A DNA stretch of 64,000 nucleotides from Canna indica (taxonomy: Eukaryota; Streptophyta; Magnoliopsida; Zingiberales; Cannaceae): contig CP136896.1 in the NCBI GenBank assembly GCA_034359265.1, positions 30,878,001 to 30,942,000 of the forward strand, given 5' to 3'. The notes under the pieces are model-generated. The model saw only the letters and a program-made list of their open reading frames with translations. It had not been told where the DNA came from and made no database searches. Below are positions 10,346-23,690 of the stretch, piece by piece (position 1 is the stretch's first letter; the number at the start of each line of letters is the position of its first letter). A program made the translations under genes and the position numbers.

Positions 10346-11932
10346 TAATTAAAATAATATAAATTCATGCTTGCAGTATTTAACTAAAATGCATATTAAA
10401 CAGACATGAGATATCAAACTAAAATACCGCCCATACCGCACTATAGCAAAAAGAGCCGTTGCATCATATCGGGCGGTATTTACCGAGATATCCGGCATTG
10501 CCCAATAACAGGTATCTCGTATACCGATTTTTCAAAAAATCAGTAAATTATAATTGAAACCATGCCCTCAAGCTCTCTCATGCCAAACATGTGATAGGAC
10601 ATGTGGGCTGCAGACAGGGCTGTGAGTTGGGCCTCTGCCTAAAGGACTTATGAGTGACCCAACCTATCATGGTTCACTCACAATTATGTCCTAATCAATT
10701 ATAATTTAAATTTAATCAATAAAATTTGATCACTAAATTCTAACAATTAATTAATATTAATTCACACTAATAAAATTAATCCAACGTGCAATTGCTCAAG
10801 GCGAAGCTAGCACCACCATTTATCCAGCTAAGTCGGGTGAAGAAGATGGTGATTGCGCGCCTATCTATACAGTCTCCGTGAAACCAGAGACAACGAGATA
10901 GTGACCTCCCAAACCAACCAAGATGTTCAATTGGCTGTCACAACAAAGAAGGGGAACAAAAGCAGCTTCTTGCACCATAAGTGGATGGCCACAACAAGGT
11001 AAACAACTTCCACTAAAGTTCTCATGCTCACCCTGTGCATCAAGTGCATTTTCCAGCTCACCCATGAGCTTGGCCACAAATATGACAACAAGACCATCAA
11101 GTGACTTCTGCCACGGGCTCTGGCATCATTCCCACCTCTATTCGCGCATCCTCTTATGTGGCTGCCAGTGCTAACTTGGCCAATTTTGCCACTACCTTCA
11201 TTGGCCTCCATAAAACAGGCTCCAAGAATTTTAGTATGAACTGATAGAATTGCTTCAGTTGTATTTATTCTATCGGTTGGTTGATTCAAATTTATGTTTA
11301 ATTCCCAAACTATTCGACAAAGGGGGTGATTATCTTTTTTGTTAGCAATAACTTTTTTTGGTAGAGAGAATTGAACCTTTTGTTTTGCTTAAGGAGATTA
11401 AAAAATGCTTCTACTTATAGTAATATTCTTTCTTTAGTCTTTAATTACGGGCTTTTTCTTCATGGAGTTGATAGTGAATTGCAAATTTTCCATACTGTCT
11501 TTGGTTTCAGGTTATACAGCTGTAATCAGAAAGGAACTGAAGATGTTTATCTCGAGGTGTGTAGAAAGAGTTTCATGCACCATATTTTGTTCTTTCCATC
11601 CAGTTTAAATGGAGTGGTAAATGGTTTGCATTGTGATCATGAATAAATATTTCATCTGCTCTCATCAACTTCATACGGATTTTCCTCAAAGAGAAACTTC
11701 ATGCTGATAGTATATAAGTTGTGATTTTGATGTCCAAATTCCATCACATTGATGTACCGCGAGATGCTTGAAAGTTCATTACCAAACCAAGCAAATTTGT
11801 TTGTGGCACCCATCTTATTTTTATTTTATATGATTATTATTAACCTAAATAACTTTTTAGATGTTAAGATTTGATCTCTTTCGTATGGAAGACTACAGTT
11901 TGCTTTTATTCTTCACAAAGTTAATATTAAAA
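10346..11932. other. Intergenic DNA, decayed repeats, no clear gene
   Basis: 10390-10560 resembles a dispersed repeat rich in GGCGGTATTTACCG/GGTATCTCGTATACCG. The remainder has only short open frames. One minus-strand frame is listed separately because its composition is less repeat-like than its surroundings. Confidence 0.4.
10865..11077 (-). CDS. Short Cys-rich open frame, possible exon remnant
   Basis: A 70-residue minus-strand frame with a CLPCCGHPL segment and a later LLCC. I do not recognise the protein. GC content is higher than in the flanks and the frame is not low complexity, so it could be an exon or a degraded gene fragment. No adjoining exons, promoter or homologous domain could be identified. 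Confidence 0.15.
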   Translation of the reverse strand: MAKLMGELENALDAQGEHENFSGSCLPCCGHPLMVQEAAFVPLLCCDSQLNILVGLGGHYLVVSGFTETV

Positions 11933-12923
11933 GAGCAATTTATCAAGATCGAATTTTGGGAATGAAAAATTTCCAAAACCGGATTCAACTTTGGAGAATT
12001 CCCCAAATCGGAATTGAGTGGATCCAATACCCATTTTATCCCTGGCCAAAGACTTTGGTTAAAAATTAAAAAAATATAAAAAAATAATTTTAATTTATAA
12101 AAAAAGAGGTATAATAGAAATGAGGTGTTAGAGTCTAAAAGATATATTTTAAACCTCTCTAATAATATAGAAATGAGGTATTAGAATCTAAAAAATATAT
12201 TTTCAAACTCTCTAAATCATTAGAGAGTTTTGCACAAAGTCTATAAATCCGAATTTAAATTAAAAATTATGAAATATTTTTGATATTATAGACTTTGGAC
12301 AAAAGTCTCTAATACATTAAAAAAATTTGTTCAAAGTCTATAAAACTAATTTTTAATTATGATATTAATGAAATATTTTTTGTCTAAAATATTTTGATAG
12401 ACTCTAGCATATCTTTTATATCACATTTTTTTTTTGTGAATTAAATTTTATTTTTATAATTATAAAATTACTATAAACAAAAGTCTCTGACTCATTAGAG
12501 ACTTTTGTGCAAAGTCTACAATAGCTTCATATTTTTTTAAAAAAAATATTTGAATTCATAAAATAATTTTTTAATGATACAAAAGAAGTATTATGATTTA
12601 GAAAAATATTTTACATCAAAATATTTCATAATTTTTAATTTTAATTTAAACTTATAGACTTTGTACAAAAGTTTTCAATACATTAGAGTGTTTGAAAAAT
12701 ATATTTTTTATTTTTTAATATCTTATTTTCATCGTAAAAATATTTTATAAATTAAAATTATATATATATATAATTTTTAACCAAAGTCTCTAACTGATTA
12801 GAGACCTTGGCAAGGGATAAAATGAGTATTGGATCCACTCAATTCCGGTTTGAGGAATTCCCCAAAGTTGAATTCGATTTTGGAAATTTTTCATTCCCAA
12901 AATCCGATTTTGGTAAATTGCTC
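11933..12923. mobile_element. Mutator-type foldback MITE, 991 bp, 9-bp TSD
   Basis: The terminal inverted repeats are long, about 130 bp each: the left end starts GAGCAATTTATCAAGATCG and the right end closes with GGTAAATTGCTC. Blocks such as GGGAATGAAAAATTTCC and GAGTGGATCCAATACCCATTTTATCCC recur inverted. The flanks ATATTAAAA (11924-11932) and GTATTAAAA (12924-12932) match at 8 of 9 positions, the TSD length of Mutator-like elements. The interior holds several copies of AAAGTCTCTAATnnATTAGAGACTTTG in both orientations. No transposase. Confidence 0.85.
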
Positions 12924-12949
12924 GTATTAAAATTAAGGGTTAATTACAA

Positions 12950-14010
12950 AATATATTTCCACTTTTGATGATTTTTTCAAATCTATCACAACTTTTAATT
13001 ATTCTCAATAATATATTCCATATTTCCTTTCAATTATATCCCACCGCCAATGAAGTGTTAACTTTGCCGTTTGGATGTTGACGTGTCATTTCTGATGTTG
13101 ATCAATATATATTGTCACGTCAGTATTCCTAAATAAATAAACAATTCAAAAATGTCATATCATCATTATTTTAAAAATAAGATTTAAATGATTATATCTA
13201 ATATATTCTAACTTTTAAGATTTTTTTCAAATCTATCCCAACTTTTTAATTTTCAAGCAAAAGAGGCTCGTACTTTCAATTTATTTCAATTATATCCTAT
13301 TATCAAAGTATTATCATTTTTTCCATTAAAATATTGAGTAACACTAATGATATTGATCAAAAGTCCATCTAATATTCCTAAATATATTTAAAAATAATAA
13401 AATCATTTCGCCAAATCTTTTTAAAAAAACCATCTTCTTATTTTTTTTAAAAAAAATGAAAAAATATATCCCCTTACATTCTCAATACTCACCCCACATC
13501 TTTGTATCGTTGTGGCCTCGAGGTAAAACCGTGATCACTCTCACTGACAATCGATTACATTATTTTTAATTGCATCATTTTTAAATCTCGATTGCATCAT
13601 TCAAGGACCTCAAATATTTAGTGTCATGACATATTATTATTTTTATATGTATTTAGGGATGCTAACTAAAATTCTGATCCATATGTAATACAACTAAGAA
13701 TCCTAATGACCAAAGTGAAATAAATCTATCTCAACTTAGATAATTTAGATAGTTTAATAGTAAGATATAATTGGAACAAACCGAAAGTATGAGATCCATT
13801 TTGGTTGAAATAAAAAGTTATAATATATATGAAAAAATTCTTAAAAGTCTAGATATATTAAATATAATCATTTAAACCTTATTAAATTTTTTTTTGATGA
13901 TGTGATATTTTTTAAATTTTTGATTCATTTAGGAATGCTGACGTGATAATATTGGTCAACGCCAATAATGCCACATCAACATCTAAATGGTAAATAGTTC
14001 ATAAGATAAT
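12950..14010. repeat. Complex inverted repeat with two direct half-units
   Basis: Two partial direct copies (12953-13170 and 13190-13430), each running from TTTTCAAATCTATCnCAACTTT through a TTGACGTGTCA-like or TTGATCAA block to TATTCCTAAATA, are followed by an inverted partner at about 13630-13995 (reading TTTAGGAATGCTGACGTGATAATATTGGTCAA). This is the shape of a foldback transposon that has been internally rearranged. A related half-copy lies at 56704-56885. No coding capacity. Confidence 0.6.
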
Positions 14011-14839
14011 ATAATAAATAAAAAAGTATTATATACAATTTTATTTTAATTAAATAAGAAAATACTAAATAAGATTTTATTTTAATTCGGTGTACTAATA
14101 TAATATCAATTTAACTCTTCTAATCTTATTTTCTTATAATCAACGCATTAAATAATTATCAATTTTATGTCTTTCACAGGGAAGACTAGAGTTTTCTTTT
14201 ATTTTTCACAAAGTTAATGTTAAAATTAAAGATGAATGAAAATAAAGTTAATGTTAAAATTAATGATGAATTGATTCATGATGATTCTCTTATAGTTCTT
14301 CTCTTACATAGTTCATACGATAAGATAATAATAATAAAAATATTAGATAAAATTTTATTTTAATTAAATAAAAAATACTAAATAAAATTTTATTTTAATT
14401 TGATATACTAAAATAATATTAATTTTATATTATTTTAATCTTATACATTATATTAATATGCACGCCCTTTTCTTATTCATGGTTAAAAAACTTAAGACAT
14501 GCGCAGTTCATTTTAATATTAAGAACATCCAACTGTAGGACATGGTTATTGTTACAATTCTAAAATCAGTATACAAATTGAGGTAAAATCTTGAAAGTTC
14601 ATGAAACGTTAAAAAAATTATATGATATTTAAAAAATTAAAACTTTTCATTTACAATTTTATCTACATGATGAATAAACTTGAGCCAAGACCACAAAACC
14701 AATGATTTGGCCGAACCCAAAATATTACTATGTTATAGCAAAACTACAACAATAGAAGAGCTTATCAAAAATTAAACAAAAAAATTAGAACTTTTGATAT
14801 CAAGTCCAAAATGCATACAAGTGAAATATTCTATTCTTC
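14011..14839. repeat. AT-rich DNA with a local duplication
   Basis: GGAAGACTAGAGTTTTCTTT and CACAAAGTTAATGTTAAAA at about 14180-14230 match 11888-11932, the sequence into which the Mutator-type MITE inserted; part of the unit recurs once more at about 14240, and an AAAATTTTATTTTAATT-rich unit repeats within 14020-14410. No gene is recognisable. Confidence 0.5.
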
Positions 14840-17378
<2,539 letters not shown>

Positions 17379-17979
17379 GGCGTAGCGTGAGAGTGGACGA
17401 GACGAAATGGCGGTAAGAAAGAGACGGACGGGTAAGAGAGCGAAATTTATAGCACAGATGCAGCAAAACCTAGCAGATGGCTTATCAGGACCGTCGAATG
17501 AGTTGGCTTGTGTGACCGATAATCCGATGGTTGATTGGGTTGGATCGGATAAGGTTTTCTCTTTTTTATTTATTTTACATAAAGTTTAAGGAAGCTATGT
17601 AATATAGCAATTATCAAACGTATAAAGACGTAAAAATTATACGCATAATATGTATTTTATAAAACATAAAGACATGAAAAGATTCACAAAACACTAAGTA
17701 GGTAAAGCTCTCACAATGATAGGTTTTTCCATTCGCAAAACTCAAACATGAAACCTTTCTTAAGGGGAATAAGTGTCTAACCACTTGTACTAACTACTGT
17801 TGGTGGGTAAAGTTTTTTCTAAAATCCGACTCGACTCAACATATTTTAATTTAAAGAATAATAATAATAATAATTGAGAAACAGAAAAATATTACGTATA
17901 GGAACTGAGTAAAAATGATGAAAAATAAAGAAAGGAAAGTGAAGAGGCAATTATCGTTCTTTTCTCTTGGGTCTATACG
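17379..17979. other. Upstream flank of the eL6 copy, no gene
   Basis: The first 80 bp upstream of the eL6 start may be its leader and promoter on the minus strand. The rest is AT-rich; a short plus-strand frame starting at 17407 is Lys/Arg-rich and is not recognisable as a protein. Confidence 0.4.
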
Positions 17980-19034
17980 GGGCCGCCGGTCGATCTTCAA
18001 TTGAAGGTCGACCGATTGAGCTTTGACCAAACACTTATTGGATATTTTAGTAATCTTTCAGTCGATCTCCGGTCGACCCTTCGATCAACCGAAGATCGAT
18101 CGACGTTTAGCCGAAGATCGATCGATATTTAGTCGAATATCGGTTGACGTTCGGCCGAGACTCTGAAAACTTATTTTGAGTTCGAAGATCAGTTTTTTGG
18201 GTTCCGGCTTGAGTTCAACACATTGTGGAAACGTAGGTGTTCTTGCTTGAAGTCGGAGTGAAGCGGTCCAATTTGTCTCCTGGTCCGATGCGACTCCGAT
18301 GGGGGGACCTGAAATGGCACTCTGACGCTCAAATAAGAAGGAATTTCATATGTGGGTATATGAAATTAGAATCTAAATGTACTAAGTGTGTGTCGTGTCT
18401 GTATATAGTGCAGGATTGAGGGATGTCTAGCGATAATGCCTTCAGAATCTCGTGGAGATGTGCTCAAAATTGGATGAGGCTAATCCCGGAATTGTCAGGT
18501 TCATAATTGATGAACCCCTTGTAATTAATGAGGATGCAAGTGTACTTGTATGGCAGGATGGAGTCCTCGGGCTAAGTAGTGTTTGGCTGGACTTGAGTCT
18601 GGTTGTATATAGTGCAGGATTGAGGGATGTCTGGCGATAATGTCTTCGGAATCTCGTAGGGATGTGCTCAAAATTGGACGAGGCTAATTCCAAAATTGTC
18701 AGGTTCATAATTGACGAAACCCTTGTAATTAATGAGGACACAAGTATCCTTGTATGGCTGGTGGAGTCCCCGGGCTAAGTAGTGTTTGGCTGGACCTGAG
18801 TCTGGTTCATGAATGTGGGCGATTCTGGGCCTAATTCGGTCGGGCCCAAAGTGCTAGTCCAATTCACAGCTCCTGAGCTTGGCCAGAGTTCGACGACTTA
18901 GTGTCGAGCTCTAATCGTGCGTCGGTTCTTCCTTTATCTGGCGAACTCTTAGAAGTGTATCAGCTTCGGTTTGCTTGCTGAGCTGTAGTAGGTATCGAGG
19001 TCTTATCCTAGGTGGGCTTCGAGAAGCATGTATA
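17980..19034 (+). mobile_element. Left part of an old LTR element split by element D
   Basis: Non-coding DNA with GGTCGACC/GATCGATCG palindromes at 17980-18150 and a 204-bp tandem duplication at 18401-18807. The 5-bp TSD of element D shows that 19034 and 26688 were once adjacent, so this piece and the gypsy-type relic at 26688-30178 belong to one older locus. It probably includes that element's LTR or leader; its own outer boundary is not clear. Confidence 0.45.
18401..18807 (+). repeat. Tandem duplication, 204-bp period, two copies
   Basis: GTATATAGTGCAGGATTGAG starts at 18401 and again at 18605, and the two units remain similar to the end (GAGTCTGGTT at 18595-18604 and 18798-18807). Similar blocks include GTGCTCAAAATTGGAnGAGG. 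Differences are mostly point changes, so the duplication is moderately old. Confidence 0.9.
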
Positions 19035-20507
19035 TGTTGGCGAAATGGCGAGACTAGAGGGGGGGTGAATAGTGTGTTTACCAAATCTATTAGACTAAAT
19101 CCGAATTTAATCGTTTACTTAAATCGTTTAGGCAATTTTCGATTCAATGATTATATGCAGAAGCAATAAATGATTAAGCAATTAAAGCACACCAAAATGA
19201 AATAATGCAAACACAAGATTTATAGTGATCCGACCCCAATGCCTACTCCACTACCTAAGCACCCCGCTTAGGATTTCCAAACTAGTTTTACTAGATTAAT
19301 TTATGTTTCCCTTACACACGAGGACTTTTCACCGAACAAACGCACTCTCGACCTAAGGCACTTCCGCACCCGGAAGTCACCGCCTTCTTATCGAGAGTCC
19401 TCTTCCACCTCAACCCTAAGGGACAAGTAAACTAATCCTAGTAAACACTAAGTTTACACAAGTGGCTTTACTCCTTCTAAACCAAGAATACCACTTCACC
19501 CAATTCAAGACCTAACAACCTAGGTCTTCTTACACGCTTAAATAAAAAATAGTTTAAAGAACAGTTAAAATTACAAGAGAAAAGAGCTTGAAGTAAAACA
19601 ATATTATCTACTCTTTTCCAAGCCTTTGGAACCTCCAACTCGCCAAGTGGTGGAGCTCGAGTCAATTTCCGAGTTGAGGCAACAGAGCTCGCGCTTGAAG
19701 AATTTGACAAAAAAATAGAGCGCAATCACTAATCTTTTGGAAGGCTTAATTCTTCCTTTTAATGGCTCAATAAACTCTATAAGAATGAAGGAAGGAGGTT
19801 AAATGGAGTATATGAGGGTGTATTTATACCCTCATGAAGAAACGGCTGCTCAACAGATAGAAAACTATTCGTTGCAGACCGCCGGTCGAATGGTCGGTCG
19901 ACCGGTCCTTTAACCGCTGCAATTCTCCTTGTGGTTGGTCGACCGCCCAGACGCAAATTTTGTAATCCGCCATCCGGTCGACCCATCGGTCGATTGACGT
20001 GATCTTGTGTCTTTGGCTTATACGCAGGTCGATCGACCGACTGGTCGATCGCCAAGCTACTGCCTATTTTGGGCTTTGGTCGGTCGACCGCCCGACGCAA
20101 GAAACTCGCGATTTCATTTTTGGTCGACCGATGCAAGCTGCGTCTACAGCTAGCCTCAGTCCGGTCGACCGCTAGGGCTATTGCCTATTTCTTACCCTAT
20201 TCGGTCGACCGACCAATCAACCAAACTTTGGCTGAGTTTATTTTCAACCGATTTCTTTCGCGCTTCGTTTTTGGGTTCTGGCTTTCAACGCGCATCATCT
20301 TCGAGAAACTTTCCACGACGAACCCGAGCGCGACGATCATTGTCCTTCTGATTTTTGATTTCTCCAATATTTCCGATCGAGGACATCGAATGCTAATTGA
20401 TATGGAACCTGAAAGATATTCTCAATGAAATCATTAGTCTCATTTTTGTTATCATCAAAACCATCAAAACCGAGATTAAGGCTAAGGTTGAAAACCTAAA
20501 GCCAACA
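19035..20507 (-). repeat. 3' LTR of element D
   Basis: 1,473 bp, starting TGTTGGCTTTAGG and ending CGCCAACA on the minus strand. A TATAAATA box lies at 19821-19828 (minus strand) and a cluster of TCGGTCGACCGA-type palindromes at about 19880-20215, upstream of that box. It matches the right LTR along most of its length. Confidence 0.9.
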
Positions 20508-20780
20508 ATCTCCCCCTTTTTGATGATGACAAACATCCATATGAAAATATATTCATTTAAAGCATAGAGGATATCAACTAAGGGATTTCTCCTCCTATCA
20601 ACATGCATATTTATATAATTAAACTCTCCCTATCTATATGCATAAATTTTCTATATTTTCCTCCCTTTTACCTATATGTTTCTCCCCATTTTAACTATAC
20701 ATTTCTCCCCCTTTTGACTACACATTTCTTCCCCTTTTGACATCAATCAAAAAGGGCAATAAATAGGGCAATCTAATCAA
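20508..20780 (-). promoter_or_regulatory. Polypurine tracts of element D
   Basis: Read on the minus strand, AAAAAGGGGGAGAT abuts the 3' LTR, and further purine runs (GTCAAAAGGGGAAGAA, GTCAAAAGGGGGAGAA, AAATGGGGAGAA) lie within the next 270 bp. Repeated polypurine tracts before the 3' LTR are a known feature of Sireviruses; they prime plus-strand DNA synthesis. Confidence 0.7.
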
Positions 20781-23360
20781 GGGGATGAAATACAATTATT
20801 TTTTCATGAAGTTGAGACTTCAAAGATTATTTTCATAAAACATGAAAATCTCAACCAAAGGGATGGAAAACAAATGTTTAACTTAGCATGGTTTCATTTG
20901 ACATACGCATGAAAATATGAAAATGCTAAGTATCAATTCTTTGATTTCATTCAAACTTTTAAAATACCAAGATCTAATCATTTAAAGCATGTTTTAGAAG
21001 TTTGAAATGAAAATGAAATCATTTGATCAAAATATAAACTTAGCATATGATTTCATTTGAAATAAGCATGAAAACTATGAAAATACTAAGTCTCAATTTT
21101 GCTATCTACTCATGTTTTCTCATATTTAGGCATCTAGACATCAAACATGAGATAATGTAAGTCTATGAATCAAGTTTGGGCTTAAGATGATTTTTTTTTA
21201 AATTCACTTTGTTGACTTAGGTCAACCTATATTTAAAGTTTTCAAAAATCAAACTTTTGAGTTTATACAAAGTGATATTTTTACAAAAATTTTGAAACCA
21301 ATTTGTTTGGATGAAATTTTTTGATACCAATTATTGAATGGTCATTTGAGATGCATGTATCAAGTTTGAACTCAAAATGAATTTTCTAAATTTATTTTTC
21401 ATCCTACATTGTTTTCAAACAAACAAATGGATCCTAGCTATCATTCAAAATATCAAAATCATTCCTAGAAATGATTTTACTCATGAATTTTGTGTGAATG
21501 ATATTAGAAATGAAATTCAAATGGTGTACATGAGTTTTTATATGAAGTTTTCGAAGAAAAATCAAAGTATCTGAAATATTGATATTTCATATAAGGATAC
21601 TTTGTGTTTTCTAAATTCAACTTCAAAATTCCATTATAAATTATTCTTGATGAAACTTTTTGAAATATTTACACATAAAACTAGATTTTTCAGTGAATGT
21701 GTAGTTTCAAGAATCATCTGAAAATAATTTTTCTATATTTCTCTAGAAACAACTGAAATTGGTGATACCAATTGTTGAACAAATGACAATTCCATAATTT
21801 TTTAATTATTTTCAAAGAATGCTTGGTTTTCATTTAAACTTTTATGACACCACATAATGGTCATGCAAATAGTGTATGTCGAGTTTGAGATAAAAATTAT
21901 ATCCTTGAGTCAAGATATCAACCTAGCATGGTTTCATTCAAAACTAAACTAGTTTTTATAAAACTTGCTAAGTTTCAATCTTAACATTTACTCATGATTT
22001 TTCAAATTTAAACCTATGGATACTTAACATGAGTAAATCTAAATTTGTTTCTCAAATATGGATCATAAATGAGACCTTTAAGTCAACTAGGTTCAAAAAA
22101 GGTAATCATGAATTAACCTCTATTGTCATTTTATCCATATCCATATGAATTTTTTATTTTAAGTGCTTGAAAACATGTTATACCTATTCCTAAACATGTT
22201 TATGAAGTTTTGGACTTAAAATCAAGTGTCCAAGTCAATTTGTTGACTTGGGTCAAACCTTTTCAAGTTTAAGTCCCCTAAAGTGATATAGATATCACAT
22301 TGTTCATCTAGACATGATTTTTCAAGTTTTAAATATCTAGACTCATGTCATATGTGTATCTAAACATGTTCATTTCATTTTTACCTTAACATGAAGTCTC
22401 TAAAGAAGAATTTTAACCTAGTTCAATTTCACAAATATCAAGATATCATGAAATGAGCTAAGTTATCAAGATTTTTCCTACTCATGAAAATTCAAATATT
22501 TATCATACATAATCAATCATGAGTTTATAGAGACATCATTAAACATGAAAATTCAATTATTTTTGCAAATAAAATTCATATATTTTTCTTGAAAATTTAC
22601 CCAACTTTTCATATCATTTTTCATTTTCTTGTAGATAGCATAGCTTACCAATTACATTCACAACTTGCAAGTAGACTTCATTAGAAGACAATGAAATTAA
22701 GACTACTAGCAAGCTAACATACTAAATAACAAAGGTTCAATACAAAGTTTCATTAAAAAATTTAACCTATGCTAGATAAAAAAGATTTATTTCAATAAGG
22801 ATATCATGATATCAAAATGAATCTAAGGAGATCTTAGGATGTGAAATATTTGAAGAATAAGATCTCTACCTATGTTTAACTAGTTTGGACTTAATGATAA
22901 GGTCTCTACTATCATCCTAGAGCAAGTTTCATTCAATGAAATTTGCCTAAGTACTAAGAATCTAGCTACTCATGAAAATTCAAGGATTTAATATGCAATT
23001 CTAATCATGAGTATAGAGACATAGTTTAAGCTTACACATTTAGGTATAACACTAAGATTTTGAATTTATCAAAGTTATATCTTATTCATGATAATTTACC
23101 AAACTAATCTTTTTCTTCCTAATTAGCCTTCCTATAATATTTATAACTTGCAAGTAAGCTACACTAATATTTTTAGAGAAAATATAGCTACTTAGCAAGC
23201 TAACTCAACCAAAAAGCAAAGAGAAGCATCAAGTATCATTATCAAATTTCACTTTGCTAAATGGTTTCAAATTCGTTTTAAAATGAAATCGAGTGAAATC
23301 AAAACGAATTTTAAGAGATCACAAAGATAATAAATGAAAAATATAATCTCCAACTCTTCA
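20781..23360 (-). other. Non-coding internal region of element D
   Basis: About 2.6 kb of AT-rich DNA with dispersed short similarities (CTTAGCATGnTTTCATTTGA, ACTCATGAnAATTCAA) but no reading frame that I can recognise. It replaces the pol region. The block at about 23230-23480 is similar to 35650-35880 of element A. Confidence 0.6.
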
Positions 23361-23690
23361 TATTAGTTGAAAACCGAAAGCCATAATTAGCCTACGATTT
23401 AGAACCGCAAGGTTGCTTAGGCCCATTACAGGCCACCTGGGTCTCCGAAGAGACCGGGAAATCAAAATCAAAAATATTTTCAAAAGAACTCTTTTGCAAG
23501 AGCGGGGAAAATAACTCAATCTTAAACATGGTATCATAATCTTCAACTAAGATTAAGCAATGCAAGTTAGAAGATGATACCAGAATAATTTTGATGCCAA
23601 CTTTACCTAAGGCATCAAGGTGATTTGAAGTTGCAACATCTTGGAGATTTCTCATTAAGATCCAAGGTCAACTTCAATCCTTCAATTTCT

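Noticed and set aside
11351..11363. TTTTTTGGTAGAG as the 3' end of the CACTA-type fragment at 10070
   Set aside because: Last bases do not read GTAGTG and no matching 3-bp duplication is found.
17407..17589. Basic N-terminus ([13 protein letters not shown]) upstream of eL6
   Set aside because: Short, no homologue recognised, divergent from the eL6 start by under 30 bases and runs into AT-rich DNA.
19880..20215. Possible CRISPR-like or satellite array of TCGACCG repeats
   Set aside because: Spacing is irregular, units are palindromic and lie in LTR promoters; this is a plant genome. Treated as LTR palindromes.
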